The notes under the pieces are model-generated. The model was not told where the DNA came from. It saw nothing but the letters and a program-made list of their open reading frames with translations, and searched no databases. A stretch of DNA of 64,000 nucleotides from an uncultured Lachnospiraceae bacterium (GTDB taxonomy: Bacteria > Bacillota > Clostridia > Lachnospirales > Lachnospiraceae): positions 124,001 to 188,000 of the forward strand of contig CATLGV010000002.1 in assembly GCA_949948735.1 (NCBI GenBank), in the 5' to 3' direction. Made by a program: the position numbers and the translations under genes. The number at the start of each line of letters is the position of its first letter. The stretch's first letter is position 1. Positions 27,414 through 38,196 of this stretch are shown piece after piece.

Positions 27414-28607
27414 ATGCAGATCAGAATCAATCAAGGCGCCGGCGCGCATATAGCGTCGAAGGCGGTTCCAAATAATCTGTCGGCCGGAAAGGCACATGGA
27501 AAGGTTTCGGGGCTGGACGCAGGCCCGCAGTGCAAGGTTACCATTTCACGGGAGGGCAGGAGGCTCAGCGTACAGGCGGGACAGATGGAGCGGGTGCTGC
27601 TGCGCCAGCAGGATCAGAAGGAGAAGTACAAGGAGGAGCATTCCAGGCTTGTCGATGAGATTGCCAGCCTGAAGAATACCTTAAATAACACCGGCGCTGT
27701 AGCAGATAAGGAGACCGTCGAGAAGAAGCAGATGGCGCTTGATGAGATGGAGAGCCTGAAAAAATTTCAGGAGGAAGAGAACAAGCAGCGCCTGAAGGCC
27801 GCGGCGGGCGGCTTAGCGGGTATTTCCGAGGAGCAGGGAGAGGTTGACAAGGAAAACGCCGACCTGTATGTGATGCTCAAGAGCTTTGAGGAAGAAGAAG
27901 AGGACGGAGAAGGGCAGGAGGTCTCCGGCGAGGCGGAGAACGGAGAAGCTGCCGCAGAGAACGCGGACAGCATGAGCGACAAGATTCGCCAGTCGGCGGG
28001 AATGCTCGGCGTTTCCGCGGCAAGACGCGAGATGGCTTCGAAGGACGTTGTTGAGGAGCTGCGGCAGGACGGCATGGATAAGCTGGCGCAGGTAAAAAGC
28101 ATAATGAACGAGATCACCGGAGGGCTGAAGGAAGCGGAGGAAATTATGCGCGACGACAGCTACGGGGACGCGGAGCGTTATCAGCTTGCGACGGAGGCGC
28201 TGGGCAGAAGCAGGGACATTCTGATGAGCAGCATGGGGGACTTGATTGAGATGCGCGGCAAGGCGCTGCAGGAGCTGCAGGACGCCAGAGAGCTCAAGCT
28301 TAAGCGGCTTGAGATGGATCCGCTGGAGAACGTGGGCGGCGCGCGGGAGCGCCTGATGACGCTTGCGTCGGAGGCAGCGTTTAGCGAAGCGTCGGAGAAG
28401 GTGCTTAGCGAGGCGTCGCAGGAGCTTGCCGACAGGGTGCAGGAGGAAATCGACAAACGCAACGATGCTGCGCCCGATACGAAGGACGAGGTGCAGGAGG
28501 AAGAAAAGACCGCCGAGGCGATTCGGGAAGAGCAGCAGGAGCAGGAAGCGGTTGATAACAAAACAACGCCGGAAGGGCCGGAAGAAACACTTTCGCAGAT
28601 CGTATAA
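27414..28607 (+). CDS. Unknown charged coiled-coil protein
   Basis: 397 residues, not recognised. A short basic N-terminal part (1-60) is followed by long, strongly charged helices with heptad-like patterns (EKYKEEHSRLVDEIASLKNTL; KKQMALDEMESLKKFQEEEN) and an acidic stretch of consecutive Glu near 160-170. The C-terminal tail is Glu/Gln-rich. No signal peptide or membrane segment is seen, so it is probably cytoplasmic and oligomeric. A strong AAGGAGG site precedes the ATG, and a perfect terminator follows, so it forms its own transcription unit between the sugar locus and glgP. Its high GC content matches the flanking chromosome better than the sugar locus. Confidence 0.75.
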   Translation: MQIRINQGAGAHIASKAVPNNLSAGKAHGKVSGLDAGPQCKVTISREGRRLSVQAGQMERVLLRQQDQKEKYKEEHSRLVDEIASLKNTLNNTGAVADKETVEKKQMALDEMESLKKFQEEENKQRLKAAAGGLAGISEEQGEVDKENADLYVMLKSFEEEEEDGEGQEVSGEAENGEAAAENADSMSDKIRQSAGMLGVSAARREMASKDVVEELRQDGMDKLAQVKSIMNEITGGLKEAEEIMRDDSYGDAERYQLATEALGRSRDILMSSMGDLIEMRGKALQELQDARELKLKRLEMDPLENVGGARERLMTLASEAAFSEASEKVLSEASQELADRVQEEIDKRNDAAPDTKDEVQEEEKTAEAIREEQQEQEAVDNKTTPEGPEETLSQIV

Positions 28608-28619
28608 CCACCGGATTGC

Positions 28620-28660
28620 AGGAACTTATTTGGAAAAAATTTTCAAATAAGTTCCTTTTT
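28620..28660 (+). terminator. Intrinsic terminator of the coiled-coil gene
   Basis: Perfect 13-pair stem (28620-28632 with 28644-28656) and an 11-base loop, followed by a T-run. Confidence 0.9.
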
Positions 28661-28697
28661 CGCGAATTAAGTTGTTTAAAAATATAAGATTGTATAG

Positions 28698-28703
28698 TAT
28701 AAT
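28698..28703 (+). promoter_or_regulatory. Probable -10 box before glgP
   Basis: Perfect TATAAT. TTTAAA at 28675-28680 would be a weak -35 at spacing 17. Transcription would give a leader of about 120 bases before the preferred glgP start. Confidence 0.45.
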
Positions 28704-28832
28704 GATGAAATGAAAGACAATTTTTTTAGAATATTCGAGAAATTAACAAGACAAAATGTTCCCCCAAAGCAGGAGAAGGCAAAGGGGCCGCTCGCTGCGG
28801 GAGCATATCGCAAAAGTGGAGGTAAGAGCGAA

Positions 28833-31286
28833 ATGCCCAAGAAACCAATTATTGACAAGGAAATGTTTAAAAGAAGCGTATTGTACAATGTAAAGACACT
28901 GTACCGCAAGAGCCTTGAGGAGGCGACGGACCAGCAGATTTTCCAGGCGGTATCCTTTGCGGTAAAGGACGCCATCGTGGACAACTGGCTCAAGACGCAG
29001 GCGGCCTACGACGAGAAGGATCCCAAGATTGTATACTATATGTCCATGGAATTCCTGATGGGGCGCGCGCTTGGGAATAATATGATCAACCTGATGGCGT
29101 ATAAGGAATTTTCCGAAGCGCTGGAGGAGCTGGGGCTCGACGTCAATGTTATTGAGGATCAGGAGCCGGATGCGGCGCTGGGCAACGGCGGTCTGGGGCG
29201 GCTTGCGGCCTGCTTTTTGGATTCCCTTGCCACGCTTGGATATTCGGCGTACGGCTGCGGCATCCGTTACAGATACGGCATGTTTAAGCAGGAGATTCGG
29301 GACGGCTTCCAGCGGGAGGTCCCGGATGACTGGCTTCGCGACGGCAACCCGTTTGAGCTGCGGCGTCCGGAGTATACCAAGGTCATCAAGTTCGGCGGCA
29401 ATGTTGCCTGCAGGGAAGAGGACGGCAGGATGATCTGGTATCAGGAGAATTATCAGTCTGTTAAGGCAGTGCCCTATGACCTGCCGGTTGTCGGCTACGG
29501 CAACGGCATTGTAAATACGCTCCGAATCTGGGATGCGGAGCCGATGGACTGCTTCAGCCTCGATTCCTTCGACAAGGGCGACTATCAGAAGGCGGTAGAA
29601 CAGAATAATCTGGCCAAGAACATCGTCGAGGTGCTGTATCCGAACGATAATCATGTGTCGGGCAAGGAGCTTCGCCTGAAGCAGCAGTACTTCTTTATTT
29701 CCGCGTCCGTTCAGACGGCCATCGAGAAATATATGGCAAAGCATGACAATATACACCGCTTCTACGAGAAGGTGACCTTCCAGCTCAACGATACGCATCC
29801 TACGGTAGCGATTGCGGAGCTGATGCGGATACTGCTGGACGAATACAAGCTCGAGTGGGATGAGGCATGGGCGATTACGACAAAGACCTGTGCGTATACC
29901 AACCACACGATTATGGCGGAGGCGCTTGAGAAATGGCCTGTGGATCTGTTCCAGCGGCTGCTTCCCAGAATTTATCAGATTGTGGAGGAAATCAACCGCC
30001 GCTTCCTGCTGGACATTGTCAACAGATACCAGGAGCCGGCAGATAAGATTAAGAAGATGGCGATTATTGCCGACGGCCAGGTAAAGATGGCGCATCTGGC
30101 GATTGTTGCCGGCTACAGCGTAAACGGCGTTGCAAGGCTGCACACGGAAATCCTCAAGAAGCAGGAGCTGCGGGAGTTCTACGAGATGTTCCCGCAGAAG
30201 TTTAACAATAAGACCAACGGCATCACCCAGAGAAGATTCCTGCTGCACGGCAATCCGCTGCTGGCGGACTGGGTAACGGAAAAGGTCGGAGAGGACTGGA
30301 TTGTAGATCTTCCGGTGATTGAGGGCATCGCGAAATACGCGGATGACGCGGGCGCGCAGAAGGAATTTATGGCGATTAAGCGCAAGAATAAGGTGCGTCT
30401 TGCGAAATATATCAAGGAGCATAACGGCATTGAGGTGGATCCCGACTCCATCTTTGACGTGCAGGTAAAGCGTCTCCACGAATACAAGCGGCAGCTTTTG
30501 AATATTCTGCATGTGATGTATCTGTACAACCAGATTAAGGCGAATCCGGGCATGGAGTTTTATCCGAGAACCTTTATCTTCGGCGCGAAGGCGGCTGCAG
30601 GCTATCAGAATGCGAAGCTGACGATCAAGCTGATTAATTCGGTGGCGGATGTGATCAACAACGATCCGGCTGTAAAGGGCAGAATCAAGGTTGTATTTAT
30701 CGAGAACTACAGGGTTTCCAATGCGGAGCTGATCTTTGCGGCGGCGGATATTTCCGAACAGATTTCCACGGCAAGCAAGGAGGCCAGCGGCACCGGCAAC
30801 ATGAAGTTCATGCTCAACGGCGCGCTGACGCTGGGCACAATGGACGGCGCCAACGTGGAGATTGTCGAGGAGGTCGGACAGGAGAACGCGTTTATTTTCG
30901 GCCTGAGCTCCGACGAGGTTATCCATTACGAGAACAACGGCGGATACAATCCGATGGATATTTACAACAGCGACGCCGATATCAGGAAAGTAGTGGAGCA
31001 GCTGGTGGACGGCACATATTCCAGCGACAAGGAGCTGTTCCGCAGCCTCTACAATTCCCTGCTCAATACACAGAGCACGGATAAGGCGGACCGGTACTTT
31101 ATCCTGAAGGATTTCCGCGCTTATGCGGAGGCGCACAGGAAGGTGGAGAAGGCTTATAAGGATGCCGACAGCTGGGCAAAGAGCGCTATGCTGAATGTGG
31201 CGAAGGTCGGCAAGTTTACCTCCGACAGAACCATTCAGGAATACGTAGACGAGATCTGGCATCTGGATAAGGTGGAGATTCAGTAA
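28833..31286 (+). CDS. glgP: Glycogen phosphorylase (GT35)
   Basis: 817 residues from ATG 28833, which has GGAGG 10 bases upstream; this matches the normal family length. An in-frame ATG at 28710 would add 41 residues of unusual composition. Hallmarks: YYMSMEFLMGRALGNN, DAALGNGGLGRLAACF, and the pyridoxal-phosphate lysine in ASGTGNMKFMLNGALT (about Lys658). It releases glucose-1-phosphate from glycogen in the cytoplasm. With glgC and glgD downstream it forms a glycogen storage and mobilisation region. It also gives a route for glucose taken up by the sugar locus. Confidence 0.97.
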   Translation: MPKKPIIDKEMFKRSVLYNVKTLYRKSLEEATDQQIFQAVSFAVKDAIVDNWLKTQAAYDEKDPKIVYYMSMEFLMGRALGNNMINLMAYKEFSEALEELGLDVNVIEDQEPDAALGNGGLGRLAACFLDSLATLGYSAYGCGIRYRYGMFKQEIRDGFQREVPDDWLRDGNPFELRRPEYTKVIKFGGNVACREEDGRMIWYQENYQSVKAVPYDLPVVGYGNGIVNTLRIWDAEPMDCFSLDSFDKGDYQKAVEQNNLAKNIVEVLYPNDNHVSGKELRLKQQYFFISASVQTAIEKYMAKHDNIHRFYEKVTFQLNDTHPTVAIAELMRILLDEYKLEWDEAWAITTKTCAYTNHTIMAEALEKWPVDLFQRLLPRIYQIVEEINRRFLLDIVNRYQEPADKIKKMAIIADGQVKMAHLAIVAGYSVNGVARLHTEILKKQELREFYEMFPQKFNNKTNGITQRRFLLHGNPLLADWVTEKVGEDWIVDLPVIEGIAKYADDAGAQKEFMAIKRKNKVRLAKYIKEHNGIEVDPDSIFDVQVKRLHEYKRQLLNILHVMYLYNQIKANPGMEFYPRTFIFGAKAAAGYQNAKLTIKLINSVADVINNDPAVKGRIKVVFIENYRVSNAELIFAAADISEQISTASKEASGTGNMKFMLNGALTLGTMDGANVEIVEEVGQENAFIFGLSSDEVIHYENNGGYNPMDIYNSDADIRKVVEQLVDGTYSSDKELFRSLYNSLLNTQSTDKADRYFILKDFRAYAEAHRKVEKAYKDADSWAKSAMLNVAKVGKFTSDRTIQEYVDEIWHLDKVEIQ

Positions 31287-31303
31287 ACGGAATAACGGTA
31301 TAG

Positions 31304-31338
31304 AAAACCTCCGAAAGCTGCAGCTTCCGGAGGTTTTA
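31304..31338 (+). terminator. Intrinsic terminator of glgP
   Basis: Inverted repeat AAAACCTCCG...CGGAGGTTTT with an inner AGCTGCAGCT helix, ending in TTTT. Confidence 0.85.
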
Positions 31339-31486
31339 CAATTTTTAACGCGATTTCACATTATTTCCATTGCGCAGTGACAGGCGGATATAGTATATTT
31401 ATTCATAGTTGAATATCTTTAAATCGACAAAATAAACATTTCATTTTAATGAATTTTAATCTATATAAAGAAAGGATGGATTTTCC

Positions 31487-33775
31487 ATGATTCAATTATC
31501 ACAGACAGGTGTATACCTGGTAAACGGTACAGAGCTGATTGCGGACGACGCGGAGGCTGCGGCTGCCTTATCGGCAAAAACAGGCAGGGCGCCGGATAAG
31601 GAGGAAGCCAGAAAAGCAACAATCGCATACGGCATATTGGCGGCGCACAACACCTCCGGCAATATGGAGAAGCTCAAAATCAAGTTTGACAAATTGACCT
31701 CGCACGATATTACCTTTGTGGGGATTATCCAGACGGCGCGCGCATCCGGACTGACGAAGTTCCCGGTGCCGTACGTGCTGACCAACTGTCACAATTCGCT
31801 CTGCGCGGTAGGCGGTACGATCAATGAGGACGACCACATGTTCGGGCTTACCTGCGCAAAGAAATACGGCGGCGTCTATGTGCCGCCTCATCAGGCCGTA
31901 ATCCATCAGTTTGCGCGCGAGATGCTCGCGGGCGGGGGCCGGATGATCTTAGGCTCCGATTCGCATACGCGGTACGGCGCTCTGGGAACGATGGCAATGG
32001 GCGAGGGCGGCCCGGAGCTGGTAAAGCAGCTGCTGGGACAGACCTATGACATCAATATGCCCGGCGTGGTAGCCGTCTATCTGGAGGGCGCGCCCGTAAA
32101 GGGCGTCGGGCCGCAGGATGTGGCGCTCGCGATTATCGGCGCGGTATTTGGCAACGGCTATGTCAAGAACAAGGTTATGGAGTTTGTAGGCCCCGGCGTC
32201 TCGGCGCTGTCGGCGGATTTCAGAATCGGCGTCGACGTAATGACTACGGAGACGACATGCCTCTCCTCTATCTGGCGGACGGACGACGCGGTTCGGGAAT
32301 TTTATGATATTCACGGCAGAAGCGGGGATTTTGAGCTGCTGGAGCCGGGAGAAACCGCTTATTACGACGGCTGCATCCGGGTAGACTTAAGCAAAATCAG
32401 GCCCATGATTGCGATGCCGTTCCATCCGAGCAATACATACACGATTGAGGAGCTCAACGCGAACCTCATGGATATCCTGGACGACTGCGAGAAGAAGGCG
32501 CTGGTCAGCCTGGACGGCGCCGTGGACTTCAGGCTGAAAGACAAGGTCAGGGACGGAAGGCTGTATGTGGAGCAGGGCATTATCGCCGGCTGCGCGGGCG
32601 GCGGCTTTGAAAATATCTGTGCGGCGGCGGATATTCTTGAAAATGCGAGTATCGGGCCGGATGCGTTTACGCTCAGCGTATATCCCGCATCCATGCCGGT
32701 CTATATGGAGCTTGTGAAAAACGGCTGCGCGGCGAAGCTGATGCAGACCGGGGCAGTGCTGAAGACGGCCTTCTGCGGCCCCTGCTTTGGCGCCGGGGAT
32801 ACGCCGGCCAACAACGCGTTCTCGATTCGCCATTCGACAAGGAACTTCCCCAACCGTGAGGGCTCGAAGCTCCAGAGCGGGCAGATTGCCTCCGTCGCGC
32901 TGATGGATGCGCGTTCCATCGCGGCTACGGCAGCCAACAAGGGGTATCTGACGCCGGCGACGGACTTTGACGGAAGCTTCAGTCAGTACCGGTATTTCTT
33001 TGACAGCAGGATTTATGAAAACCGGGTGTTTGACTCCCACGGCGTGGCGGATGCGTCCGTTGAAATCCAGTTTGGCCCCAATATCAAGGACTGGCCGGCG
33101 ATGGCGGCGCTGACGGACAATCTGATGCTGAAGGTGGTTTCGGAAATCCATGATCCCGTTACGACGACGGATGAGCTGATTCCCTCCGGGGAAACCTCCT
33201 CGTACCGCTCCAACCCGTTAGGGCTTGCCGAGTTCACGCTTTCGCGCAAGGATCCCAACTACGTGCGGCTTGCAAAGGAAATACAGGCGGCGGAGAAGGC
33301 GCGGGAGGAGAATGTGTGTCCGGTTCAGCGGTTTGCGGAGCTGGAGGACGCGTGGAGCACGATGAAGACCATCACGCCGGACGCGGACAGAAGCAATACG
33401 GGCATCGGCAGCACCATCTTTGCGGTAAAGCCCGGAGACGGCTCCGCGAGAGAGCAGGCCGCAAGCTGTCAGAAGGTGCTTGGCGGATGGGCGAATATCG
33501 CCAACGAATACGCGACCAAGCGTTACCGCTCCAATCTGATCAACTGGGGCATGCTCCCGTTTATTATTCAGGAAGGGGAGCTTCCGTTTAAGAACCTGGA
33601 CTATATTTACATTCCCGGTATCAGAAGGGCCGTGGAGGAGAAGGCGGATGTGATTAAGGCGTACGTGGTAGGAAACGGGCAGAAGAAGGCGTTTGAGATG
33701 ACGCTTGGCGAGCTGACGGACGAGGAGCGCCAGATTATCCTGAAGGGATGCCTGATTAATTACAACCGCGTTTAA
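31487..33775 (+). CDS. Aconitase-family hydratase (YbhJ-like)
   Basis: 762 residues. The three [4Fe-4S] cysteines of the aconitase family appear in order: Cys369 in [10 protein letters not shown], Cys430 and Cys433 in [28 protein letters not shown] is the conserved substrate-site segment. The length and the N-terminal part ([20 protein letters not shown]) fit the YbhJ group of putative hydratases rather than classical aconitase, isopropylmalate isomerase or homoaconitase. It should isomerise or hydrate a carboxylic acid; the substrate is unknown. It has its own promoter region and sits between glgP and glgC without an obvious metabolic link. Confidence 0.85.
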   Translation: MIQLSQTGVYLVNGTELIADDAEAAAALSAKTGRAPDKEEARKATIAYGILAAHNTSGNMEKLKIKFDKLTSHDITFVGIIQTARASGLTKFPVPYVLTNCHNSLCAVGGTINEDDHMFGLTCAKKYGGVYVPPHQAVIHQFAREMLAGGGRMILGSDSHTRYGALGTMAMGEGGPELVKQLLGQTYDINMPGVVAVYLEGAPVKGVGPQDVALAIIGAVFGNGYVKNKVMEFVGPGVSALSADFRIGVDVMTTETTCLSSIWRTDDAVREFYDIHGRSGDFELLEPGETAYYDGCIRVDLSKIRPMIAMPFHPSNTYTIEELNANLMDILDDCEKKALVSLDGAVDFRLKDKVRDGRLYVEQGIIAGCAGGGFENICAAADILENASIGPDAFTLSVYPASMPVYMELVKNGCAAKLMQTGAVLKTAFCGPCFGAGDTPANNAFSIRHSTRNFPNREGSKLQSGQIASVALMDARSIAATAANKGYLTPATDFDGSFSQYRYFFDSRIYENRVFDSHGVADASVEIQFGPNIKDWPAMAALTDNLMLKVVSEIHDPVTTTDELIPSGETSSYRSNPLGLAEFTLSRKDPNYVRLAKEIQAAEKAREENVCPVQRFAELEDAWSTMKTITPDADRSNTGIGSTIFAVKPGDGSAREQAASCQKVLGGWANIANEYATKRYRSNLINWGMLPFIIQEGELPFKNLDYIYIPGIRRAVEEKADVIKAYVVGNGQKKAFEMTLGELTDEERQIILKGCLINYNRV

Positions 33776-33971
33776 AAAAGTGCGAAGCCTGTTCATATTA
33801 CGGACAGGCGCGCATATATTTAAAAGAACGCGGGTGACAAAGGAAAAAGCAGGAAAGCATACAGCAGAAAAAGCAACAAAATTGCACAAAAGACTACCAT
33901 TTTTGAAAGATTTATAGTATAATTTCAATAAATCTAAAAAGTAGATATTTCAATAAACAGGAGGGAGAAAT

Positions 33972-35180
33972 ATGGCAAAAGAAATGATAGCAATGCTGCT
34001 TGCCGGCGGTCAGGGCTCACGTCTGTACACGCTGACGCAGAAGCTGGCAAAACCTGCGGTTCCCTTTGGGGGAAAATATCGCATCATTGATTTTCCGCTG
34101 TCCAACTGTGTGAATTCGGGTATCGACACAGTGGGCATACTGACGCAGTATCAGCCGTTAGTGCTGAATGAGTACATAGGAAACGGACAACCCTGGGATT
34201 TGGACCGGCTGCATGGAGGCGTCCATGTACTGCCGCCGTACCAGAAGGCGACGGGGTCGGATTGGTATAAGGGAACGGCCAATGCGATTTATCAGAATAT
34301 CAATTTTATTGAGCGGTATGATCCCGAGTATGTTATTATCCTGTCAGGCGATCAGATATGTAAGCAGGACTACAGTGATTTCCTCCGCTTCCATAAGGAA
34401 AAGGGCGCGGAGTTCAGCGTGGCTGTTATGGAGGTTCCGTGGGAGGAGGCAGGCCGCTTCGGACTGATGGTTACAGACGAAAACGACAAGATTACCGAGT
34501 TCCAGGAAAAGCCGAAGGAGCCCAAGTCCAATCTTGCTTCCATGGGTATTTATATCTTTAACTGGAATATTTTAAAGCAGTATCTGATTGAGGATGAGAA
34601 TGACCCGAATTCCGAGAACGACTTCGGAAAGAACGTCATCCCGAATCTGCTTCGGGACAAGCGCGATATGTATGCGTACCGGTTTGACGGCTACTGGAAG
34701 GACGTCGGAACCATCTCTTCCCTGTGGGAGGCGAACATGGAGGTTCTGGATCCGGAGAACAGCGGCATCAATCTCTTTGACGAGGACTGGCGTATCTACA
34801 GCCGTAACAGCGGTATGACCGGCCACCGCATCGGCGAGAGCGCATCGCTTGAGAATTCCATGATTACCGACGGATGCAGCATTGAGGGTACTGTAAAGCA
34901 CTCTATTCTTTTTGCCGGAGTCAAGGTGGAAAAGGGAGCGGTAATAGAAGACGCCGTTATTATGGGCGGCAGCACCATCAAGGCAGGCGCGCAGGTGAAG
35001 CATTGTATTATTGCGGAGAATGTCGTGATCGAAAAGGATGCCGTGGTAGGCGCGATGCCCGAGGGCGATGAAAAGGGCGTAGCGACCGTCGGCTCGGATA
35101 TTGTTGTCGGAGAGGGCGCTCTTATCGGGCCAAGCGCAATGGTTTCAGAAGACGTAAAGGGAGGTGACAAGGTATGGTAA
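33972..35180 (+). CDS. glgC: Glucose-1-phosphate adenylyltransferase, catalytic subunit
   Basis: 402 residues. The N-terminal nucleotidyltransferase motif ([21 protein letters not shown]), [11 protein letters not shown] and the C-terminal left-handed beta-helix repeats ([20 protein letters not shown]-type hexads) are complete. It makes ADP-glucose from ATP and glucose-1-phosphate, the committed step of glycogen synthesis. A TATAAT box lies at 33918-33923. The stop overlaps the glgD start by 7 bases, so the two subunits are translationally coupled. No glgA is in the window. Confidence 0.97.
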   Translation: MAKEMIAMLLAGGQGSRLYTLTQKLAKPAVPFGGKYRIIDFPLSNCVNSGIDTVGILTQYQPLVLNEYIGNGQPWDLDRLHGGVHVLPPYQKATGSDWYKGTANAIYQNINFIERYDPEYVIILSGDQICKQDYSDFLRFHKEKGAEFSVAVMEVPWEEAGRFGLMVTDENDKITEFQEKPKEPKSNLASMGIYIFNWNILKQYLIEDENDPNSENDFGKNVIPNLLRDKRDMYAYRFDGYWKDVGTISSLWEANMEVLDPENSGINLFDEDWRIYSRNSGMTGHRIGESASLENSMITDGCSIEGTVKHSILFAGVKVEKGAVIEDAVIMGGSTIKAGAQVKHCIIAENVVIEKDAVVGAMPEGDEKGVATVGSDIVVGEGALIGPSAMVSEDVKGGDKVW

Positions 35181-36322
35181 ATTCAAATGCAGATTCAGCA
35201 ATGGGTATTTTGTTTCCGAACAGTTATGATTCGCTGGTGCCGGAGCTTGTTACGGAACGTCTGATGGCTTCCATACCGTTTGCAAGTCGTTACAGATTGG
35301 TTGACTTCCTGCTCTCGAGCATGGTCAACTGCGGCATTGATAATATTTCATTGATTGTCAGAAAGAATTACCATTCCCTGATGGATCATCTGGGATCGGG
35401 CAGAGAGTGGGATTTGGCCCGCAAGGTGGGCGGACTCAATATTGTACCGCCGTTTGCGCAGAAGACGGTAAACGTTTATAACGGCCGTGTCGAAGCGATT
35501 GCGAGCATCATCGCGTATTTGAAGCGTCAGAAGGAAAAGTACGTCATCATGGCGGACACGAACATCGTTGTGAACTTTGACTTCAGCGCGCTTTTGCAGC
35601 AGCACATCGACAGCGGTGCGGATGTTACGATTGCCTATGTGAAGGAAGAGATTCCGCAGGGGCTTCTCGACATCGACGTAACCAAGAAGGATTTGTACTA
35701 TACGCTTGGCATTGACGAGAGCGGCAGAGTCCGGAACATTGTCGTAAATGACAAGGATAAAGGCGTCAAGAACGTATCCATGAACATTTATGTGATTGAT
35801 AGAGAGCTCCTGATTGAGCAGATCAGAGAGGCCTATGTGAACGGCCTGACATACTTTGAGCGCGATATTATCTCGCCGCAGCTCGATAAGCTGAATGTAC
35901 AGGGCTATGAGCATCAGGGCTACTATGCGCGGATTATCAGCGGCAAGAGCTACTTCCAGGAAAATATGAAGATGCTTGACGAGAAGAATGTGGAAGAGCT
36001 GTTTGCGCGCAATCCGATTTATACCAAGATTCGTGACGACAATCCGACCCGTTATATGACCGGCGCGCATGTGAAGAATGTGATGGCGGCGGACGGCTGC
36101 GTGATTGAGGGCGAGGTAGAGAACAGCATCCTCTTCAGGGGCGTTAAGGTGAAGAAGGGCGCAAAGGTGCGCAACTGCGTATTGATGCAGGATACGGTAA
36201 TTGAGACCGGCGCTACGGTGGAGTACACGATCACCGACAAGAACGTAACGGTTTCCTCCTATAAGGAATTAAAGGGAACGGAATCCTTCCCGGTATTTGT
36301 GGAGAAGAGAAAGACCGTATAA
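35174..36322 (+). CDS. glgD: GlgD, regulatory-type subunit of ADP-glucose pyrophosphorylase
   Basis: 382 residues. It is homologous to GlgC in the [17 protein letters not shown] and beta-helix regions, but the glycine-rich triphosphate-binding loop is replaced by [16 protein letters not shown]. This fits the Firmicutes GlgD group, which modulates GlgC in a heterotetramer rather than catalysing well by itself. A GGGAGG site lies within the end of glgC. It is the last gene of the operon. Confidence 0.95.
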   Translation: MVNSNADSAMGILFPNSYDSLVPELVTERLMASIPFASRYRLVDFLLSSMVNCGIDNISLIVRKNYHSLMDHLGSGREWDLARKVGGLNIVPPFAQKTVNVYNGRVEAIASIIAYLKRQKEKYVIMADTNIVVNFDFSALLQQHIDSGADVTIAYVKEEIPQGLLDIDVTKKDLYYTLGIDESGRVRNIVVNDKDKGVKNVSMNIYVIDRELLIEQIREAYVNGLTYFERDIISPQLDKLNVQGYEHQGYYARIISGKSYFQENMKMLDEKNVEELFARNPIYTKIRDDNPTRYMTGAHVKNVMAADGCVIEGEVENSILFRGVKVKKGAKVRNCVLMQDTVIETGATVEYTITDKNVTVSSYKELKGTESFPVFVEKRKTV

Positions 36323-36352
36323 CGCAAAGAAGCATGGCTTAACAGGCGAATG

Positions 36353-36381
36353 TTGACTTATTTCCGATAAATGGGTATATT
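36353..36381 (+). promoter_or_regulatory. Sigma-A-type promoter of the acyltransferase gene
   Basis: TTGACT (36353-36358), a 17-base spacer and TATATT (36376-36381), about 36 bases before the start codon. Confidence 0.75.
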
Positions 36382-36416
36382 GGTTTTATACAAATAAATT
36401 CAGCGGGGATGTCAAC

Positions 36417-38162
36417 ATGAAAGAAAACCTTCAAAAATCAAATAAAAAAGCAGGAATACGATACACAGCGCTGGCAGCGGTAATATTGCTGGCGCTGTTT
36501 GTCGTGTTCTGCGAAAACATAGAGTATGCGTACACGATGCAGGGAGAGCCCGTCGATCTCCTTGAGAACGGCATACCGGCGACGAGCGGCTATGAGGTTA
36601 CGGCGGGAGAGCAGGGCTACAGCTTTACGGTAAAGGGGGCGGATCCGCAGTTCTATATAACGCAGATTGCGCAGCCGGCAGGCGGTATCGAGATTTGCCT
36701 GGACAGGCCCTGTGCGCAGGGGCCTGTTGCGGTACAGGTATTTTATGTGCGCGCGGGGGAGGATTACGCTGAGAAGCGCTCTGTGAAAGCGACGCTGGAG
36801 GCGGGGATGACCTCCTGCAGCCTTGCGCTGCCGCCGGCGCAGTACGCCGCGCTGCGGTTTGACATAGACGGCGACGTGACAATCCGGGAAATCCGGGCAT
36901 ATCCTTTGGAGACAGCAAGGACGCCGGTGGTGTCGCAGCGGACCCTGCAAAAGTGCATGTGGTATTTTCCGGCCGTGATCATCGGGTGCTGTTTGGTATT
37001 CTGGGCGCACGGCGCGCGAAGGCGGGAGCGCGGACTGACGGCGCGCGCATATGCGCAGGAGATACTCTTTGGCGCAAAGCCGCAGGCCGGCAGGGCGGTG
37101 CATCTGGATTATCTGCGGGTGCTTGCGGCGGTTCTGGTTATTCTGGCGCATACGTGTTCGCCGATGGTGGATCTTGCCGACGCGGGCTGGAAGCGCCTCA
37201 TACTGGTGTGCGGCCTGAGCCTTGGGCTGTGCTGCAATCTGCTATATGTCATGCTGTCGGGCGCGCTGCTGCTTGCGGACAGAGGCGGCAGGGAGGAGAG
37301 CGTCGGTGGCTTTTATCTGCGGCGGGCATCCCGCGTGATTATTCCGCTGGCGGCATATTATCTGCTGATGCTGTCCCTGAACAACGAAGTGGCGTTTCTG
37401 CCGCCCAGAAACATTGCGGCAGCGCTGAAGCGGATTGTGACGGGGGCTCCGGATGTCGGACCGCATCTGTGGCTGATTTACACCATCGTCGGGCTGTATC
37501 TTGTGACGCCGTTTTTCCGGGTGATGATGCGGCAGATGAGCGACAGAATGCTTTTTTCCCTTGCGGCGGTGATTATCGTGCTCAATGCCCTGACAACGTA
37601 TCTGCCGTTGCTTGGCATGACCTTTGGCGCAAGTACGTTTCTTGCGGGCTGGGAGGGCGTATTTCTGCTGGGTTGCATTCTGGTGCGGCAGGATAAGGCG
37701 CCGGGCGGCGCCAGGCGCAGACGGATGCTGATACTTGCGGCGGCAGTCTCCTATATCATTATGGTCGCGGCAGTGTTTGGGGATTCGTCCCGGATGAATT
37801 ATGTGTATGGCAGCACGCCGCCCATCGTTCTGGCCGCATGCGGCATTTTTACGTTGTTTTTAAGCGCTAAGGGCTGGTTTGCGAATAAAGAAAACCGCAT
37901 GGTGCGCCTGCTCTCCAAGTACAGCTACTCGATTATCCTGATTCACTGGTATGCGCTGTTTGTAGTTGTGCAGGGAAAGCTTCATATTACCGCGCTGCGC
38001 TTCGGGTGCGCAGGCGGTATCGCTGCGACCGTGGCGCTGACGCTTATCGTATGCCTGCTTATGGCGCTTATCTTTGACAATACGGTGGTAATTGTCTGTA
38101 ATTTGATTTTTGACAGATTTGTACAAAAAATTCAAGGTATTTTTGCGCGCAGACGCGAATAG
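36417..38162 (+). CDS. Acyltransferase-3 family membrane protein with an extracytoplasmic N-terminal domain
   Basis: 581 residues. One membrane helix (about 18-38) leads into an extracytoplasmic beta-rich region (about 45-165) and a second helix near 178-196. The acyltransferase-3 domain follows (RAVHLDYLRVLAAVLVILAHTC carries the conserved Asp and His), with about ten more helices. These enzymes O-acylate surface polysaccharides or peptidoglycan. The target is unknown; the nearby ddl and murF genes make a cell-envelope role reasonable. It has its own strong promoter. Confidence 0.85.
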   Translation: MKENLQKSNKKAGIRYTALAAVILLALFVVFCENIEYAYTMQGEPVDLLENGIPATSGYEVTAGEQGYSFTVKGADPQFYITQIAQPAGGIEICLDRPCAQGPVAVQVFYVRAGEDYAEKRSVKATLEAGMTSCSLALPPAQYAALRFDIDGDVTIREIRAYPLETARTPVVSQRTLQKCMWYFPAVIIGCCLVFWAHGARRRERGLTARAYAQEILFGAKPQAGRAVHLDYLRVLAAVLVILAHTCSPMVDLADAGWKRLILVCGLSLGLCCNLLYVMLSGALLLADRGGREESVGGFYLRRASRVIIPLAAYYLLMLSLNNEVAFLPPRNIAAALKRIVTGAPDVGPHLWLIYTIVGLYLVTPFFRVMMRQMSDRMLFSLAAVIIVLNALTTYLPLLGMTFGASTFLAGWEGVFLLGCILVRQDKAPGGARRRRMLILAAAVSYIIMVAAVFGDSSRMNYVYGSTPPIVLAACGIFTLFLSAKGWFANKENRMVRLLSKYSYSIILIHWYALFVVVQGKLHITALRFGCAGGIAATVALTLIVCLLMALIFDNTVVIVCNLIFDRFVQKIQGIFARRRE

Positions 38163-38196
38163 TTGTTACATAAGAGGGAAAAATAAGGATAAATCA

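Noticed and set aside
28710-28832. Longer glgP start giving 858 residues
   Set aside because: The added 41 residues are absent from the family as I know it, and ATG 28833 has a proper GGAGG site. A leader peptide remains possible but is unsupported.
28743-31262. An 839-codon open frame on the minus strand opposite glgP
   Set aside because: It mirrors the codon structure of a highly conserved gene, lacks recognisable domains and has no ribosome binding site. The same applies to the long minus-strand frame at 10085-11440.
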